Shown piece by piece: positions 8,839 through 18,669 of a stretch of DNA of 50,072 nt. Within the stretch, counting starts at the first letter, position 1, and every line of letters begins with the position of its first letter. The translations under genes and the position numbers were made by a program. The notes under the pieces are model-generated. The model saw nothing but the letters and a program-made list of their open reading frames with translations, had not been told where the DNA came from and did no database searches. The DNA is from a virus. The stretch is taken from positions 1 to 50,072 of the IMG/VR virus record IMGVR_UViG_3300036819_000014; one strand, written 5' to 3'.

Positions 8839-9186
8839 ATGGCGAGATTCCGCGGTTCTGTGGGATACGCCACTGATCAGGAAACAGCACCAGGCGTCTG
8901 GCGTGAGGTCATTACCGAGAAATCATATTTCGGAGATGTTCTTGTAAACGCCAGACGCCTGGTTCCTGCTTCCCCAGAGACTCTCAACGACAATCTTGCT
9001 GTCGAGAACTCTATCAGCATCGTGGCGGATGCCTACGCTGTCGAGAACTTCAGCGCAATGAGGTATGTTAACTGGAACGGGAGCAATTGGACAATCACTA
9101 GCGTGAAAGTCCTTCGTCCCAGGCTTATCCTGACGATTGGAGATCTGTGGAATGGGGACACGCCTGGAGCTCCAAGCGGTTCTTGA
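8839..9186 (+). CDS. Head closure (head-to-tail stopper) protein
   Basis: 115 aa. ARFRGSVGYATDQETAPGVW, EKSYFGDVLVNARRL and NSISIVADAYAVENFSAM match a common phage protein encoded just after the capsid gene and before the tail terminator, in the position of the head-closure ring protein. It is beta-rich. No good ribosome site is visible, and initiation may depend on re-initiation after the capsid gene. It overlaps the next gene by about 35 nt. Confidence 0.7.
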   Translation: MARFRGSVGYATDQETAPGVWREVITEKSYFGDVLVNARRLVPASPETLNDNLAVENSISIVADAYAVENFSAMRYVNWNGSNWTITSVKVLRPRLILTIGDLWNGDTPGAPSGS

Positions 9187-9457
9187 GGGGCTACAGGAAG
9201 GTCTCAACGTATATTTTCAGCCTCCAAGCAACGTCTCGATGACCTATCCGGCGATTGTTTATAACCGAGATTACCTGGAAGTATCACACGCGGATAATTT
9301 TCCTTATCAGAAGACAACGCGCTATCAGCTCACGGTTATAGACAAAGATCCTGACAGTCTCGTACCTGACGCGGTTGCATCACTTCCTATGACGTCTTAT
9401 GTAAGGCATCTTGTGGTGGACAACCTCAATCATGACATCTATTCCGTCTACTACTAG
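9152..9457 (+). CDS. Tail terminator / tail completion protein
   Basis: 101 aa from the ATG at 9152 (GGAG 9 nt upstream). YPAIVYNRDYLEVSHADN and TRYQLTVIDKDPDSLVPDAV are typical of small tail terminator or minor head-tail joining proteins that precede the major tail gene. The predicted alpha/beta fold would form a hexameric ring capping the tail. The role is assigned from position and motif style, not from active residues. Confidence 0.65.
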   Translation: MGTRLELQAVLEGLQEGLNVYFQPPSNVSMTYPAIVYNRDYLEVSHADNFPYQKTTRYQLTVIDKDPDSLVPDAVASLPMTSYVRHLVVDNLNHDIYSVYY

Positions 9458-9465
9458 GGAGTATA

Positions 9466-10131
9466 GTGACTGCCACTATTACCTGGGATGACGCTGGAAC
9501 TCGCGAATACGAGACCGGCATTGACCATGGCGTCCTCTATCCGTTCAACACGACGACTCACGCGTACGACACCGGTGTGGCCTGGAACGGTCTGACCGAG
9601 GTCGACGAGAAGCCCGATGGCGCGGATGCCAACGACACCTACGCCGACAACATCAAGTATCTGTCCATCCGTGCTGCTGAGACTTTCGGCGGGACGATCC
9701 AGGCATTGACCTATCCGGATGAGTTCGGACCGTGTGACGGTACTGTTGAGCCGTCTCTCGGCGTGTCTCTCGGCCAGCAGCCTCGCCAGACGTTCGGTCT
9801 GTCCTATCGGACACAGCTCGGCAACGACGAGGATTCTGCAGCGGGTTACAAGCTGCATCTCGTGTACGGTGCCACGGCGTCGCCGTCCGAGAAGGACTAC
9901 GCCACGATCAACGACAGTCCGTCTCCGGTTGCGTTCAGCTGGGACTTCACGTCGAACCCGGTTTCGGTGACTGGCTACGGTCCGGTTTCCCTGATCACGA
10001 TCGATTCGACTACGGCCGATTCCGCTCATCTGGCGGCACTCGAAGTGCTTCTGTACGGCAGTAGCAGTGTTGCTCCGGCTCTTCCGTCGCCGGACGCAAT
10101 TCTGACGTTGTTCGCGACTGACGGAAGCTGA
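9466..10131 (+). CDS. Major tail protein, copy 1 (high-expression codon use)
   Basis: 221 aa from GTG 9466 with AGGGA 5 nt upstream. Signature segments: WDDAGTREYETGIDHGVLYP, GVAWNGLTEVDEKPDGADA, YADNIKYLSIRAAETFGGTI and ALTYPDEFGPCDG. Family members polymerise as stacked hexamers to form the tail tube. The gene uses C-ending codons strongly, as the capsid gene does, implying very high expression. A diverged paralogue lies at 10716. The C-terminus lacks that paralogue's extra Ig-like domain. Confidence 0.88.
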   Translation: MTATITWDDAGTREYETGIDHGVLYPFNTTTHAYDTGVAWNGLTEVDEKPDGADANDTYADNIKYLSIRAAETFGGTIQALTYPDEFGPCDGTVEPSLGVSLGQQPRQTFGLSYRTQLGNDEDSAAGYKLHLVYGATASPSEKDYATINDSPSPVAFSWDFTSNPVSVTGYGPVSLITIDSTTADSAHLAALEVLLYGSSSVAPALPSPDAILTLFATDGS

Positions 10132-10160
10132 TCCGATCGTAGGATCTGATTAAAGGACCA
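10132..10160 (+). promoter_or_regulatory. Small hairpin between copy 1 tail gene and chaperone gene
   Basis: gatcc / ggatc stem with a 7-nt loop immediately after the major tail stop, without a T-run. It may attenuate transcription or protect the 3' end of the abundant tail mRNA. Weak evidence. Confidence 0.25.
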
Positions 10161-10164
10161 GAGA

Positions 10165-10704
10165 ATGCTCGTAATCATGCTTGGCGACGAAAGCTTCGAC
10201 GAAGCGACCCAGCGATTTGTCACTTCAGAAGAGTTCGAACTCAAGCTGGAGCATTCTCTGGTTTCTTTGTCAAAATGGGAGTCGGAATGGGAAATTCCGT
10301 TTCTCAGTACTAATAACAAGACCGCAGAGCAGACGATTGACTACATCCGTAAGATGATTGTCGGAACTGAACCCGCTCCGGAGGTTTTTGATAAACTCTC
10401 TGAAAAGAACATTGAAGCGATTAATGATTATGTTAATGCTAAGATGACAGCAACGTTCATTCGAGAGAAAGAATCAAAGCGCCGAAATCAAGAAGTGGTT
10501 ACTTCCGAACTGATCTATTACTGGATGATCGCTCTCGGTGTCCCGTTCGAGTGCCAGGACTGGCATCTCAACAGACTTCTTACGCTGATCAAGGTTTGCA
10601 ATTTCAAGAATGCTCCAAAAAGCAAACCGAGCAAGAGTGAAACGTTCGCGCAAAGACGAGCTCTCAATGATCAGCGTAGAGCACAAATGAGAACTAAGGG
10701 CTGA
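10165..10704 (+). CDS. Tail assembly chaperone-like protein
   Basis: 179 aa. [21 protein letters not shown] is a motif I associate with proteins encoded between the major tail and tape-measure genes and annotated as tail assembly chaperones; these keep the tape measure soluble during assembly. The C-terminus is basic ([16 protein letters not shown]). I see no obvious slippery heptamer or second chaperone frame, so the classical -1 frameshift product seems absent here. Confidence 0.6.
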   Translation: MLVIMLGDESFDEATQRFVTSEEFELKLEHSLVSLSKWESEWEIPFLSTNNKTAEQTIDYIRKMIVGTEPAPEVFDKLSEKNIEAINDYVNAKMTATFIREKESKRRNQEVVTSELIYYWMIALGVPFECQDWHLNRLLTLIKVCNFKNAPKSKPSKSETFAQRRALNDQRRAQMRTKG

Positions 10705-10715
10705 GAGGAGTTTAA

Positions 10716-11507
10716 ATGTCGGCTATTGTGTGGGACGATACGGGCGAGAGATTGTTCGAACTGGGAATCGATCGCGGCGTTCTGTATGTTGACAATCAGC
10801 CCGGTGTTCCGTGGAACGGTCTTTCTGAGATCGAGGAAAAGCCGACCGGCGGTTCTGCAACACCGTATTACCTTGACGGTGAAAAGTACCTGAACGTTCC
10901 GTCCTCCGAAGAATTCGCCGGAACAATTACAGCATACACTTATCCAGACGAGTTTCTGCCGTGTGACGGAACTCAGCAAGCAGACATAGGCTTGTTCGTT
11001 GCAAGTCAGCCTCGAGTTCCGTTCAATCTTACTTACCGGACACTTGTCGGTAATGACACTTCAGGCACAAGCTATGCGTACAAGATTCACCTGATTTACA
11101 ATGCGCTAGCAGAACCATCAACTCGAGATAATAAGACTCTTTCGTCGAGTGCTGCTGATCCTACTGAATTTGCGTGGGATATTTCGGTCAGTCCGATTCA
11201 GCTACCCGGTTACAAAAGCTCCGGGCATCTTATATTCGATACTGAGGTAGCTCATCCTGGCGCAGTTGTTCAGCTTGAGCAGCTTTTGTATGGAACCGAT
11301 ACGACCGACCCAGCATTCCCGGCATTCAGTGATATTCTTGCTATTATCGCCGAGAATGCGAACATCATGGTTGTCGATAACGGTGATGGCACTTATACAC
11401 TGACCGCCGACGATGACGCTCTGACCATTTCCGGTGGAACATTCACCGTCGAGTCGAATGCCGTAACTGATAACGGCAATGGAACATTCACCATTAGCAC
11501 CATCTAG
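10716..11507 (+). CDS. Major tail protein paralogue, copy 2, with C-terminal extension
   Basis: 263 aa with an AGGAG site. It aligns with copy 1 along its first ~210 residues (WDDTGERLFELGIDRGVLY, GVPWNGLSEIEEKPTG, AYTYPDEFLPCDG, TYRTLVGND) and then carries about 50 extra residues with two NGDGTYTL/NGNGTFTI-type beta repeats, like Ig-like tail decorations. Codon use is ordinary, unlike copy 1, implying lower expression. It may be a minor tube subunit, a decorated variant or a tail-tip adaptor. The paralogy is visible, the role is inferred. Confidence 0.75.
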   Translation: MSAIVWDDTGERLFELGIDRGVLYVDNQPGVPWNGLSEIEEKPTGGSATPYYLDGEKYLNVPSSEEFAGTITAYTYPDEFLPCDGTQQADIGLFVASQPRVPFNLTYRTLVGNDTSGTSYAYKIHLIYNALAEPSTRDNKTLSSSAADPTEFAWDISVSPIQLPGYKSSGHLIFDTEVAHPGAVVQLEQLLYGTDTTDPAFPAFSDILAIIAENANIMVVDNGDGTYTLTADDDALTISGGTFTVESNAVTDNGNGTFTISTI

Positions 11508-11519
11508 GAAGGAGTGACG

Positions 11520-12086
11520 ATGGCTACAGTCACTAGCTATGATCAGGCTCAGATTGACGAAATTGTCGGCGCGCTAGTCACTACTGGTGCTATTGATGAC
11601 GATGGAAACCTGACTGTCACTACTCAAAGTGGAACAGTTATTGCCGTTGGCACTGTTCTTCAGTCAGTTCCGACAGCAACCGAGAGTATTTCGGGAACTG
11701 TCATGGTGGCCACAGCTGCTGAAGTAACCGCCGGTACGGACGACACAAGCGCTGTTACTCCGCTTAAGCTCGAAACTGTCACGACGGCGATTAATACAGC
11801 TATCGCAGCTAAGCAGGCATCCAGCGCAGTTCTCACCACAATTGCCGGTTTGTCACCGGCCAACAAGGACGTTCTTCAATACGAATCGACTGCCTGGTCA
11901 CATCGAACTCCGGCGCAACTTGCCGCAGATCTTGTGGCTGCCTACCAGTTCTTGGCAGCGCAGTTGTATTCCGGATCAGCTTATGCTGCCGCTGTCGGAG
12001 CTCAGTCCTATGTCGGCGCAACTGACCCGTCAACCCTCGGAACTGTTGTTAATGGCTCAATCTGGTTCGACACAAGCGGGTCGTAG
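11520..12086 (+). CDS. Short tail-fibre-like / receptor-interacting protein
   Basis: 188 aa. ATG 11520 is preferred over GTG 11514, which overlaps the AAGGAG site. The segment SGTVMVATAAEVTAGTDD followed by TSAVTPLKLETV is the repeat type seen in tail fibre and collar proteins. The C-terminus has GATDPSTLGTVVNGSIWFDT, common in virion appendage proteins. Its stop abuts the next fibre-like gene. It is probably a tail-tip or side-fibre component. Confidence 0.6.
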   Translation: MATVTSYDQAQIDEIVGALVTTGAIDDDGNLTVTTQSGTVIAVGTVLQSVPTATESISGTVMVATAAEVTAGTDDTSAVTPLKLETVTTAINTAIAAKQASSAVLTTIAGLSPANKDVLQYESTAWSHRTPAQLAADLVAAYQFLAAQLYSGSAYAAAVGAQSYVGATDPSTLGTVVNGSIWFDTSGS

Positions 12087-14078
12087 ATGAGTATCTGGAC
12101 TGAGACAGTCCTCGACAACTTTACCGAGGGCTATGTCGATACGACGAAGTGGACAACCAGCGATACCCAGACGGTAACATCATATTCGTCTAGTACTTCG
12201 TGGACGCCAACTCAAGAAGTCATGGCGAAGGTCGAAGTGACCGCGGCTGGAGCCGGAGGTCAGTATGGCGCCGGTTCTGGTGGCGGAGCTGGCGAATATG
12301 CTTGCGAACCGCATCTTGTACTTCCCGCAGCAGCGTATACAATAACGACTAACCCACCTGGTGCGGGTGGAACAAGCACGTCAACAACAGGTAGAGCGGC
12401 CAACAACAGCGCTTTTGTTCAGGGAAGCACAAACCTGGTTCTGGCGCATGGCGGACCAACAAACAGCGGCTCCACTTCAACTGGCGGTACTGGATCAACC
12501 AACACGATCCATTACAATGGTGGAGGCTCAACAACGGCTTCTGCTTCAAGTCCAGGCGGCAGTGGTGGCGGTTCTTCTGGAGGATCTAGCGCAGCCGGAA
12601 ATAACGGCTCGCCGAACTCAGGATCTACTGGCGGAGCTGGCGGAGTAGCTGTTACTGGTGGCGGAGCTGGCGGTAAAGGCGGTAATGGCGGCACAACGCC
12701 AGTAGCCGGTACGGTGGGCGCAGCTCCAGGCGGCGGTGGTGGTTCTGGTGGTTTGGGCACTAGCACCGGAGCCAACGGAGCAGCCGGCGGAAACCCGCTT
12801 ATCAAAGTAACCTACACTTACATGACGAATGTCAAGGTTGCCAGTAATTCGCTACAGATTAAAGCAACTACGGCGTACCCAGCCTTGACTGGTGTTACTT
12901 CATACGACATCAGCAATCAAATCGTCGCATGTAAGTGGAATGCTGGAAGTGGAACGGCCACAGCATCAACCACATTCACTCTCGGCGTTAAAGATGCCGC
13001 GGGTAACTCGGTTAACATTACGAGCACGCCGATCAGCAACTATGGCCAAATTCAGGCTGGCGGTTCGGCAACGTGCAGTGACAGTGGTTCAAGTGGCGGT
13101 CTCGGAACTGATCTGGCGAATGGTAGCTGGATTGGCATTGGGATGATGGGTAACGATAAGGTTATCCATATATTTACGTCAGTTGACGGCATTATCTGGA
13201 ATGAGATTCGTTCAGCCGCTATTGGCGGAACGTTCACCAAAACAGCTGTCAAAATCTATCTGTCGTCCGGCTATTATACGACTAGTGAATCGCCGACATG
13301 GATTAGTGACATTACTGAGGTTGGAATCTGGGATCTGACTTACCGGTCAATTCTGTATGACAATTTCAGTGCATCAGAGATCGACACTTCCAAATGGAAT
13401 ACGTTCTCTGACGACGCCGAGTATATTTCAACGGCTACCGGCGCTTGCGTGATGACGACGGCGACAACGTATCCCACGATCAACTCGCTGCCAAACTTTG
13501 ATTTCAGTCATGGAATCATGGCATTCCAGTACACGCAAAGCGGAACGCCAACGGTGACGTCGACGTGTGAATTCCAGTTCGGTATTATCGATGAATCCGG
13601 CGCCAATGTCATTGTCGATAGCACACCCAGCGGTAGTTTCTGGCAGATTCGAGGCCAGGGTGGCGCATCGATCACCAATGATATTTACTCAGCCGAATCT
13701 CTAGGCATCGGATCGTGGGTAAACGGCAATTGGCTTGCCGTTGGTAATCTCAGTAACGATGACAATTTGCATTTCTATAAGTCATCGGATGGTGAGAACT
13801 TCACCGAAATCGCGAGTGCCAAAGTCTCCGGAATCAACACGAGTGCCGCCGGTCTCTCGCTCAGTAATGGCTATTACGACACAACGCAATCTCCGACATT
13901 CACAGCCACGATCGATAATGTCACTAAGCTTTATGATGTTGCTGCTCCGTCGAATACGTCACATGTTCGTGTTGGCGGTTCTTGGGTGCAGGCGACACCG
14001 AAGGTTCGTGTTGGCGGTTCTTGGGTTACGGCAACAGCAAAAAGCCGTGTCGGAGGTTCGTGGGTAGCGTCGTCTTAA
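12087..14078 (+). CDS. Glycine-rich tail fibre / adhesin with lectin-like repeats and GGSWV tail
   Basis: 663 aa. After a short beta segment comes a Gly/Ser-rich region (about 65-245), possibly a polyglycine-II or collagen-like adhesin fold. Two ~190-residue repeats follow, each opening with L(Y)DNFS/T..E.DT.KW and containing a GSW..IG/VG..ND..H.F.S.DG motif, resembling concanavalin-type lectin domains. The end has three tandem RVGGSWV units. A similar triple unit ends the fibre at 20995. Host-surface binding is the likely role. Confidence 0.65.
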   Translation: MSIWTETVLDNFTEGYVDTTKWTTSDTQTVTSYSSSTSWTPTQEVMAKVEVTAAGAGGQYGAGSGGGAGEYACEPHLVLPAAAYTITTNPPGAGGTSTSTTGRAANNSAFVQGSTNLVLAHGGPTNSGSTSTGGTGSTNTIHYNGGGSTTASASSPGGSGGGSSGGSSAAGNNGSPNSGSTGGAGGVAVTGGGAGGKGGNGGTTPVAGTVGAAPGGGGGSGGLGTSTGANGAAGGNPLIKVTYTYMTNVKVASNSLQIKATTAYPALTGVTSYDISNQIVACKWNAGSGTATASTTFTLGVKDAAGNSVNITSTPISNYGQIQAGGSATCSDSGSSGGLGTDLANGSWIGIGMMGNDKVIHIFTSVDGIIWNEIRSAAIGGTFTKTAVKIYLSSGYYTTSESPTWISDITEVGIWDLTYRSILYDNFSASEIDTSKWNTFSDDAEYISTATGACVMTTATTYPTINSLPNFDFSHGIMAFQYTQSGTPTVTSTCEFQFGIIDESGANVIVDSTPSGSFWQIRGQGGASITNDIYSAESLGIGSWVNGNWLAVGNLSNDDNLHFYKSSDGENFTEIASAKVSGINTSAAGLSLSNGYYDTTQSPTFTATIDNVTKLYDVAAPSNTSHVRVGGSWVQATPKVRVGGSWVTATAKSRVGGSWVASS

Positions 14079-14092
14079 CAGAAAGGACCGGC

Positions 14093-14473
14093 ATGGCGTT
14101 CGGCATAACATCAACCGGTTCTTTCAATAACATGGATCGTTTCCTCAATTTCCTCAAGGGTTTCAGCCTGGGTGATATTCTAGGCCAGTACGGTCAAATG
14201 GGCGTCGAAGCTTTGGCTGCTGCTACACCTGAGCGTACTGGCCTAACGGCTGAATCCTGGGGATACGAGGTTACGAACTCCGGTGGTGACTGGAAAATCA
14301 CCTGGACGAACACAAACATCAACGAGGGTGTCGCAATCGCGATCCTTATTCAGTACGGCCACGGCACGGGAACTGGCGGTTACGTGCAAGGCTATGACTT
14401 TATCAACCCTGCGATCCAGCCTATATTTGACCAGATCGCAAACGGAGTGTGGAAGGCGGTGACTTCAGCATGA
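14093..14473 (+). CDS. Tail component next to tape measure (HK97 gp10-like or similar)
   Basis: 126 aa. The ATG at 14093 follows a GAAAGGA site. ALAAATPERTGLTAESWGYEV, ITWTNTNINEGVAIAILIQYGHG and GYDFINPAIQPIFDQIA resemble gp10-like tail completion components: an amphipathic N-terminus, then an alpha/beta core. It overlaps the tape measure start by ATGA. Assignment to a specific ring is uncertain. Confidence 0.6.
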   Translation: MAFGITSTGSFNNMDRFLNFLKGFSLGDILGQYGQMGVEALAAATPERTGLTAESWGYEVTNSGGDWKITWTNTNINEGVAIAILIQYGHGTGTGGYVQGYDFINPAIQPIFDQIANGVWKAVTSA

Positions 14474-17400
14474 GTAGTGTCGATGAGAGAATCGTCGATA
14501 TGGAGTTCAAGGCGACGAGCTTCCTGACGAGTGTTTCATCAGTTATATCGGCATTGGCCAAGCTGAAGAGCAGCCTGAACCTCACCGGTGCAGAAGAAAG
14601 CATTAACGATCTCGATGCTGCGGGAAAGAAGTTCTCCCTATCTGGGATGGCTTCCGCTGCCGAAAGTGTCGGGTCGAAGTTCGGTGCCCTGGGTGTTCTA
14701 GGTGTTTCAGCTCTGGCAACGATTGCCAGTAAGGCTGTAAGCGCCGGCATTGATCTCGTTAAAGGTTTCACGATCGATCCAATTCTGGAAGGTCTTGATA
14801 CTTACGAACAGAAGATCAATGCCATCCAGACGATTCTGGCGAACACCCAGTCTGAAGGAACGAACCTCAGCCAGGTTACCGGTGCACTGAACAACCTGAA
14901 CACTTACGCCACCAAGACTGTTTATAACTTCGGTCAGATGGCGCAGAGCATCGGCACGTTCACCGCGGCTGGTGTCGATCTTCAGACCTCGGTCTCGTCC
15001 ATTAAAGGTATTGCCAACCTGGCAGCCCTTTCAGGTTCTAGTGCTGAGCAAGCTTCTACTGCGATGTACCAGCTATCGCAGGCTATCGCTTCTGGTTCTG
15101 TTAAACTTCAGGACTGGAACTCGGTTGTGAATGCTGGTCTTGGTGGTAAGGTCTTCCAGAATGCTCTGGAGCAGACTGCCAAGGCAACTGGCGTCAACAT
15201 CGACGCAATTATCAAGAAGGCCGGCAGCTTCAGGAACTCGCTGCAAGAAGGCTGGCTTAGTACCAAGATCCTGACTCAGACGCTAGACACGTTTACCGGT
15301 GACTTGTCCGCTAGCCAGCTCAAGGCTATGGGCTATACGAACCAGCAAACTGCAGCCATCCTGAAGCAGGCAGCAGCTGCCGTACAATCTGCTACACAGG
15401 TTCGTACGATCAGTCAACTCCAGCAGGACCTAACGGAGGAGGTTGGTACTGCTTGGGGCGCAATCTTTCAGGCTCTGATTGGTAACATCACTCAGGCTAC
15501 CGCGTTGCTGTCTAGTGTTCACAATGTTCTTGAGAACGCCTTTACCAAGCCTATCTATGACTTGGCTGCTCTACTTCAGCTTTGGAATCAGCTTGGCGGT
15601 CGTGCTGATGTCATCCAAGGTCTTTCCAATCTCTTCAAAGCTTTCAGTGTCGTCATTGATGCAGTCAAAGAAGCTTTCACCGACGTCTTTCCGCCGGCAA
15701 CAGCACAAGACCTTGTCGCATTGTCGAAGGATTTCGAAGATCTAACAGCGGCTTTGATTCCTAGCAAGGAGCAAGCCGGTCTCATTCGAGACATCTTCAT
15801 CGGCCTGTTCTCCGCAGTCAAAATAGTACTAGATGTGATTGGCGGCATCGCCAAGGGTTTCTCTGGTGTCGGGTCTGCTGCTGAATCTGGTGTGGGCGGC
15901 GTAACAGCTATAGCAGCTCATATTGCCGACTTCATTAATGAAGCTCTTCAGTTCGTCGAGGGCAATGCTAACTTTACTAATGCCCTGAAAGACATCGGCG
16001 AAGTTCTTAGTGCCCCGATCAAGCTTCTTGGCTTGGCTGCTGGTGCCGTTACTGACCTCGGATCTGCGGTTGAAGCTGCCTGGAAGTTCATCGAGCCATT
16101 TGCAGATGAAGTCGGAGCTGAATTCAGTAAGCTCGGGTCTGCGATTGCTGACGCAATCAACGGTGGCGGAATCTCGAACATCGAGAACATCCTTAACCAA
16201 GGCATATTTGCCCTGATTCTTCTTCAGGTTAAGAAGTTCATTGCTAACCTGGGTAAGGGCGAAGATGAAGAGAAGCCGGGCTTCCTAGACACGATTAAGG
16301 AGTCGTTCGAAAGCCTGACGACAACGTTGCATTCTATGCAGCAGACTCTGAAGGCCACGATTCTGCTCGAAATTGCTGCGGCGGTTGGTGTGCTGACTGC
16401 TTCTGTGATTGCTCTGTCGTTCATCAATGCCGCAAAGCTTACACAGGCTTTGACTGCGATCACGTTCATGTTCACCGAACTTCTCGCCGGCATGGCAGTG
16501 ATTAGCAAGGTCGCAGGATCCGAAGGCATCCTCAAGATGCCTATCATCGCGTTCTCGCTGAATCTTCTTGCTACCGCTATCCTGATCCTGAGTGCGGCAG
16601 TTGTTATTCTCGCTGCGTTCAGCTGGGAAGGTCTTGGCAAGGGCATCGCGACCATTGCCGTTCTTCTGGCAGAGCTCGTGGTTGCTGTCCGAACCATGGG
16701 AACTGACAGTGCAAATCTGATTGCTTCAGCATATTCCATGGAAGTCATGGCTACGGCGCTGAACATTTTGGCTATCGCTGTCAGAACTCTCGGCAAGCTT
16801 GATATCGGCACTCTCGCTAAGGGTGTCGGAACGATCGCTGCGCTTCTTCTAGTGCTTGCTGCTTTCCAGAAGATAGGCGGTGGCGAGAACCTAATAACGA
16901 CGGCAGCATCGATGGTTATTGTCGGTGCGGCACTAAACATCATCGCGGCTGCTATTGGCAAGCTTGGCGCTATGTCCTGGGAATCGCTAGCCAAGGGAAT
17001 GGTTTCGGTAGCGACGGCTCTTGCTGTCATATCTGCCGACATGATTCTCATGGAAGGTTCACTCCCAGGTGCAGTAGCCATTCTGGTCGTATCTGCAGCG
17101 CTGGTTGTCCTGGCTCAGGCTATGACTACCTTTGGCGGAATGTCGTGGGATCAGATCGCGAAGTCTCTCGTCGAGCTAGCGGCGTCACTAATCATCATAT
17201 CCGCGGCGATGGTTCTCATGGAAGCTGCTTTGCCTGGTGCAGCTGCGCTTCTTGTTGTAGCCGCATCATTGGCTATTCTGGCGCCTGTTCTTATCGCTCT
17301 GGGCAGCCTATCCTGGTCACAGCTTCTAATATCGCTGGCCGGTTTGGCTGGCACGCTACTCATTCTCGGTGGCGCATCTCTCGTTCTGGCACCGCTTATT

Positions 17401-18669
17401 CCGGTTATGCTCGGTCTCGGGCTTGCCATCGCATTGTTCGGTGTCGGAATTCTAGCCGCCGGCGCCGGAGTGCTCGCGTTCGCTCTAGGCTTGACCGCTC
17501 TTGCAGCCGCAGTGACCGCATCAGGGTTGGCGATCACCGCATTTGTTAGTGCGATAATCGGGCTTATTCCGCTCGCGATAACGCAGTTCGGTGTCGGCCT
17601 TATCGATCTGGCAGGCGTAATCGGCAATGGCGGACCAGCCATTACGAAGGCTTTCCAGGCACTATTGCTAGCACTGCTTAATGCAGTAATAGCTGTAACA
17701 CCGAAGATCGTGCAGGCAGTTGAGGTTATTCTTACTCAGCTTATCGCACTCATCGGCAAGGAAACGACGCCGGCCATCAATGCGATGACGACGTTGACTC
17801 TCAAGTTGCTTGCTGCGATTACGTCCAGGGCTGGCCAGTTTACAACAGCGGGTGCTAATGCTCTTATCGCAGTTATCAACGGCATATCCAAGCAGATTGG
17901 CCGTATCGCCACTGCTGGCGGTAATGCGGCTATATCTTTCATCAATGCCATTGGCGCGCAGGCCGGTCGTATCGACGCTGCCGGCGTCAACATGGTTATC
18001 AACCTCGTAAATGGTCTAGCCAATACGATCCGGAGTGACTCGGGTCGTATGCACGCTGCTGGAGAGAACCTGGCGTCGGCCATTATCGAAGGCATGATAT
18101 CCGGCATGTCTGGTGGTATCGGCGGCGTTGAGGCTGAGGCCAAGGCCGTTGCCGAGTCTGCTCTGAACGCCGCTAAGAATTTCCTGGGCATTCATTCGCC
18201 TTCGAAACGATTCGAGCAAGAAGTTGGCGAAGAGTCCGGCTCAGGAATCGCTGTCGGCTTTATCAACATGGTCGGAACTATTACCGACGCGGCAACTACA
18301 GTAAGCAAGAAGGCTCTGGGCGCATTCCAGGAGAACCTGTCCAATGTCAGCGACATTGTCAATGAGAATCTGGATATTCAGCCGACTATTACGCCAGTGA
18401 TCGATCTGACTCAGGCTCAGAGTGGCCTTTCCGCACTGAACAACCTGACGAAGAACCAGCTTCTGTCTGCCAATGTATCGACGAACAAGGCTACGTCTAT
18501 ATCTGCCGAGAACGCTGCAACAGCTGAAGAAGCTGGCCTGATCACGCCAACCGGTTCGAATCTCACCTTCAACCAGTACAACAATTCGCCAAAGTCTTTG
18601 TCTACTGCAGATATTTACAGGCAGACCAAGAACCAGCTCAGCGTCGTGAAGGAGGCTCTGCCTAAGTAA
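14470..18669 (+). CDS. Tape measure protein
   Basis: 1399 aa from ATG 14470 (ATGA overlap). The N-terminal tape-measure domain has YEQKINAIQTILANT, VYNFGQMAQSIGTFTAAGVD and GSVKLQDWNSVVNAGLGG. Residues ~620-1040 are a long series of hydrophobic Ala/Leu/Ile helices with a recurring MSWE/LSW..L.KG..... unit, typical of membrane-inserting regions. The C-terminus holds FLGIHSPSKRFEQEVGEESG. Tape length sets tail length: at about 1.5 A per residue this predicts roughly 200 nm. It is also expected to help DNA cross the host envelope. Confidence 0.93.
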   Translation: MSSVDERIVDMEFKATSFLTSVSSVISALAKLKSSLNLTGAEESINDLDAAGKKFSLSGMASAAESVGSKFGALGVLGVSALATIASKAVSAGIDLVKGFTIDPILEGLDTYEQKINAIQTILANTQSEGTNLSQVTGALNNLNTYATKTVYNFGQMAQSIGTFTAAGVDLQTSVSSIKGIANLAALSGSSAEQASTAMYQLSQAIASGSVKLQDWNSVVNAGLGGKVFQNALEQTAKATGVNIDAIIKKAGSFRNSLQEGWLSTKILTQTLDTFTGDLSASQLKAMGYTNQQTAAILKQAAAAVQSATQVRTISQLQQDLTEEVGTAWGAIFQALIGNITQATALLSSVHNVLENAFTKPIYDLAALLQLWNQLGGRADVIQGLSNLFKAFSVVIDAVKEAFTDVFPPATAQDLVALSKDFEDLTAALIPSKEQAGLIRDIFIGLFSAVKIVLDVIGGIAKGFSGVGSAAESGVGGVTAIAAHIADFINEALQFVEGNANFTNALKDIGEVLSAPIKLLGLAAGAVTDLGSAVEAAWKFIEPFADEVGAEFSKLGSAIADAINGGGISNIENILNQGIFALILLQVKKFIANLGKGEDEEKPGFLDTIKESFESLTTTLHSMQQTLKATILLEIAAAVGVLTASVIALSFINAAKLTQALTAITFMFTELLAGMAVISKVAGSEGILKMPIIAFSLNLLATAILILSAAVVILAAFSWEGLGKGIATIAVLLAELVVAVRTMGTDSANLIASAYSMEVMATALNILAIAVRTLGKLDIGTLAKGVGTIAALLLVLAAFQKIGGGENLITTAASMVIVGAALNIIAAAIGKLGAMSWESLAKGMVSVATALAVISADMILMEGSLPGAVAILVVSAALVVLAQAMTTFGGMSWDQIAKSLVELAASLIIISAAMVLMEAALPGAAALLVVAASLAILAPVLIALGSLSWSQLLISLAGLAGTLLILGGASLVLAPLIPVMLGLGLAIALFGVGILAAGAGVLAFALGLTALAAAVTASGLAITAFVSAIIGLIPLAITQFGVGLIDLAGVIGNGGPAITKAFQALLLALLNAVIAVTPKIVQAVEVILTQLIALIGKETTPAINAMTTLTLKLLAAITSRAGQFTTAGANALIAVINGISKQIGRIATAGGNAAISFINAIGAQAGRIDAAGVNMVINLVNGLANTIRSDSGRMHAAGENLASAIIEGMISGMSGGIGGVEAEAKAVAESALNAAKNFLGIHSPSKRFEQEVGEESGSGIAVGFINMVGTITDAATTVSKKALGAFQENLSNVSDIVNENLDIQPTITPVIDLTQAQSGLSALNNLTKNQLLSANVSTNKATSISAENAATAEEAGLITPTGSNLTFNQYNNSPKSLSTADIYRQTKNQLSVVKEALPK

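Noticed and set aside
12361-12648. Alternative frames in the Gly-rich fibre region
   Set aside because: Repetitive GGN-rich DNA keeps all frames open; only the 12087 frame gives a sensible protein.
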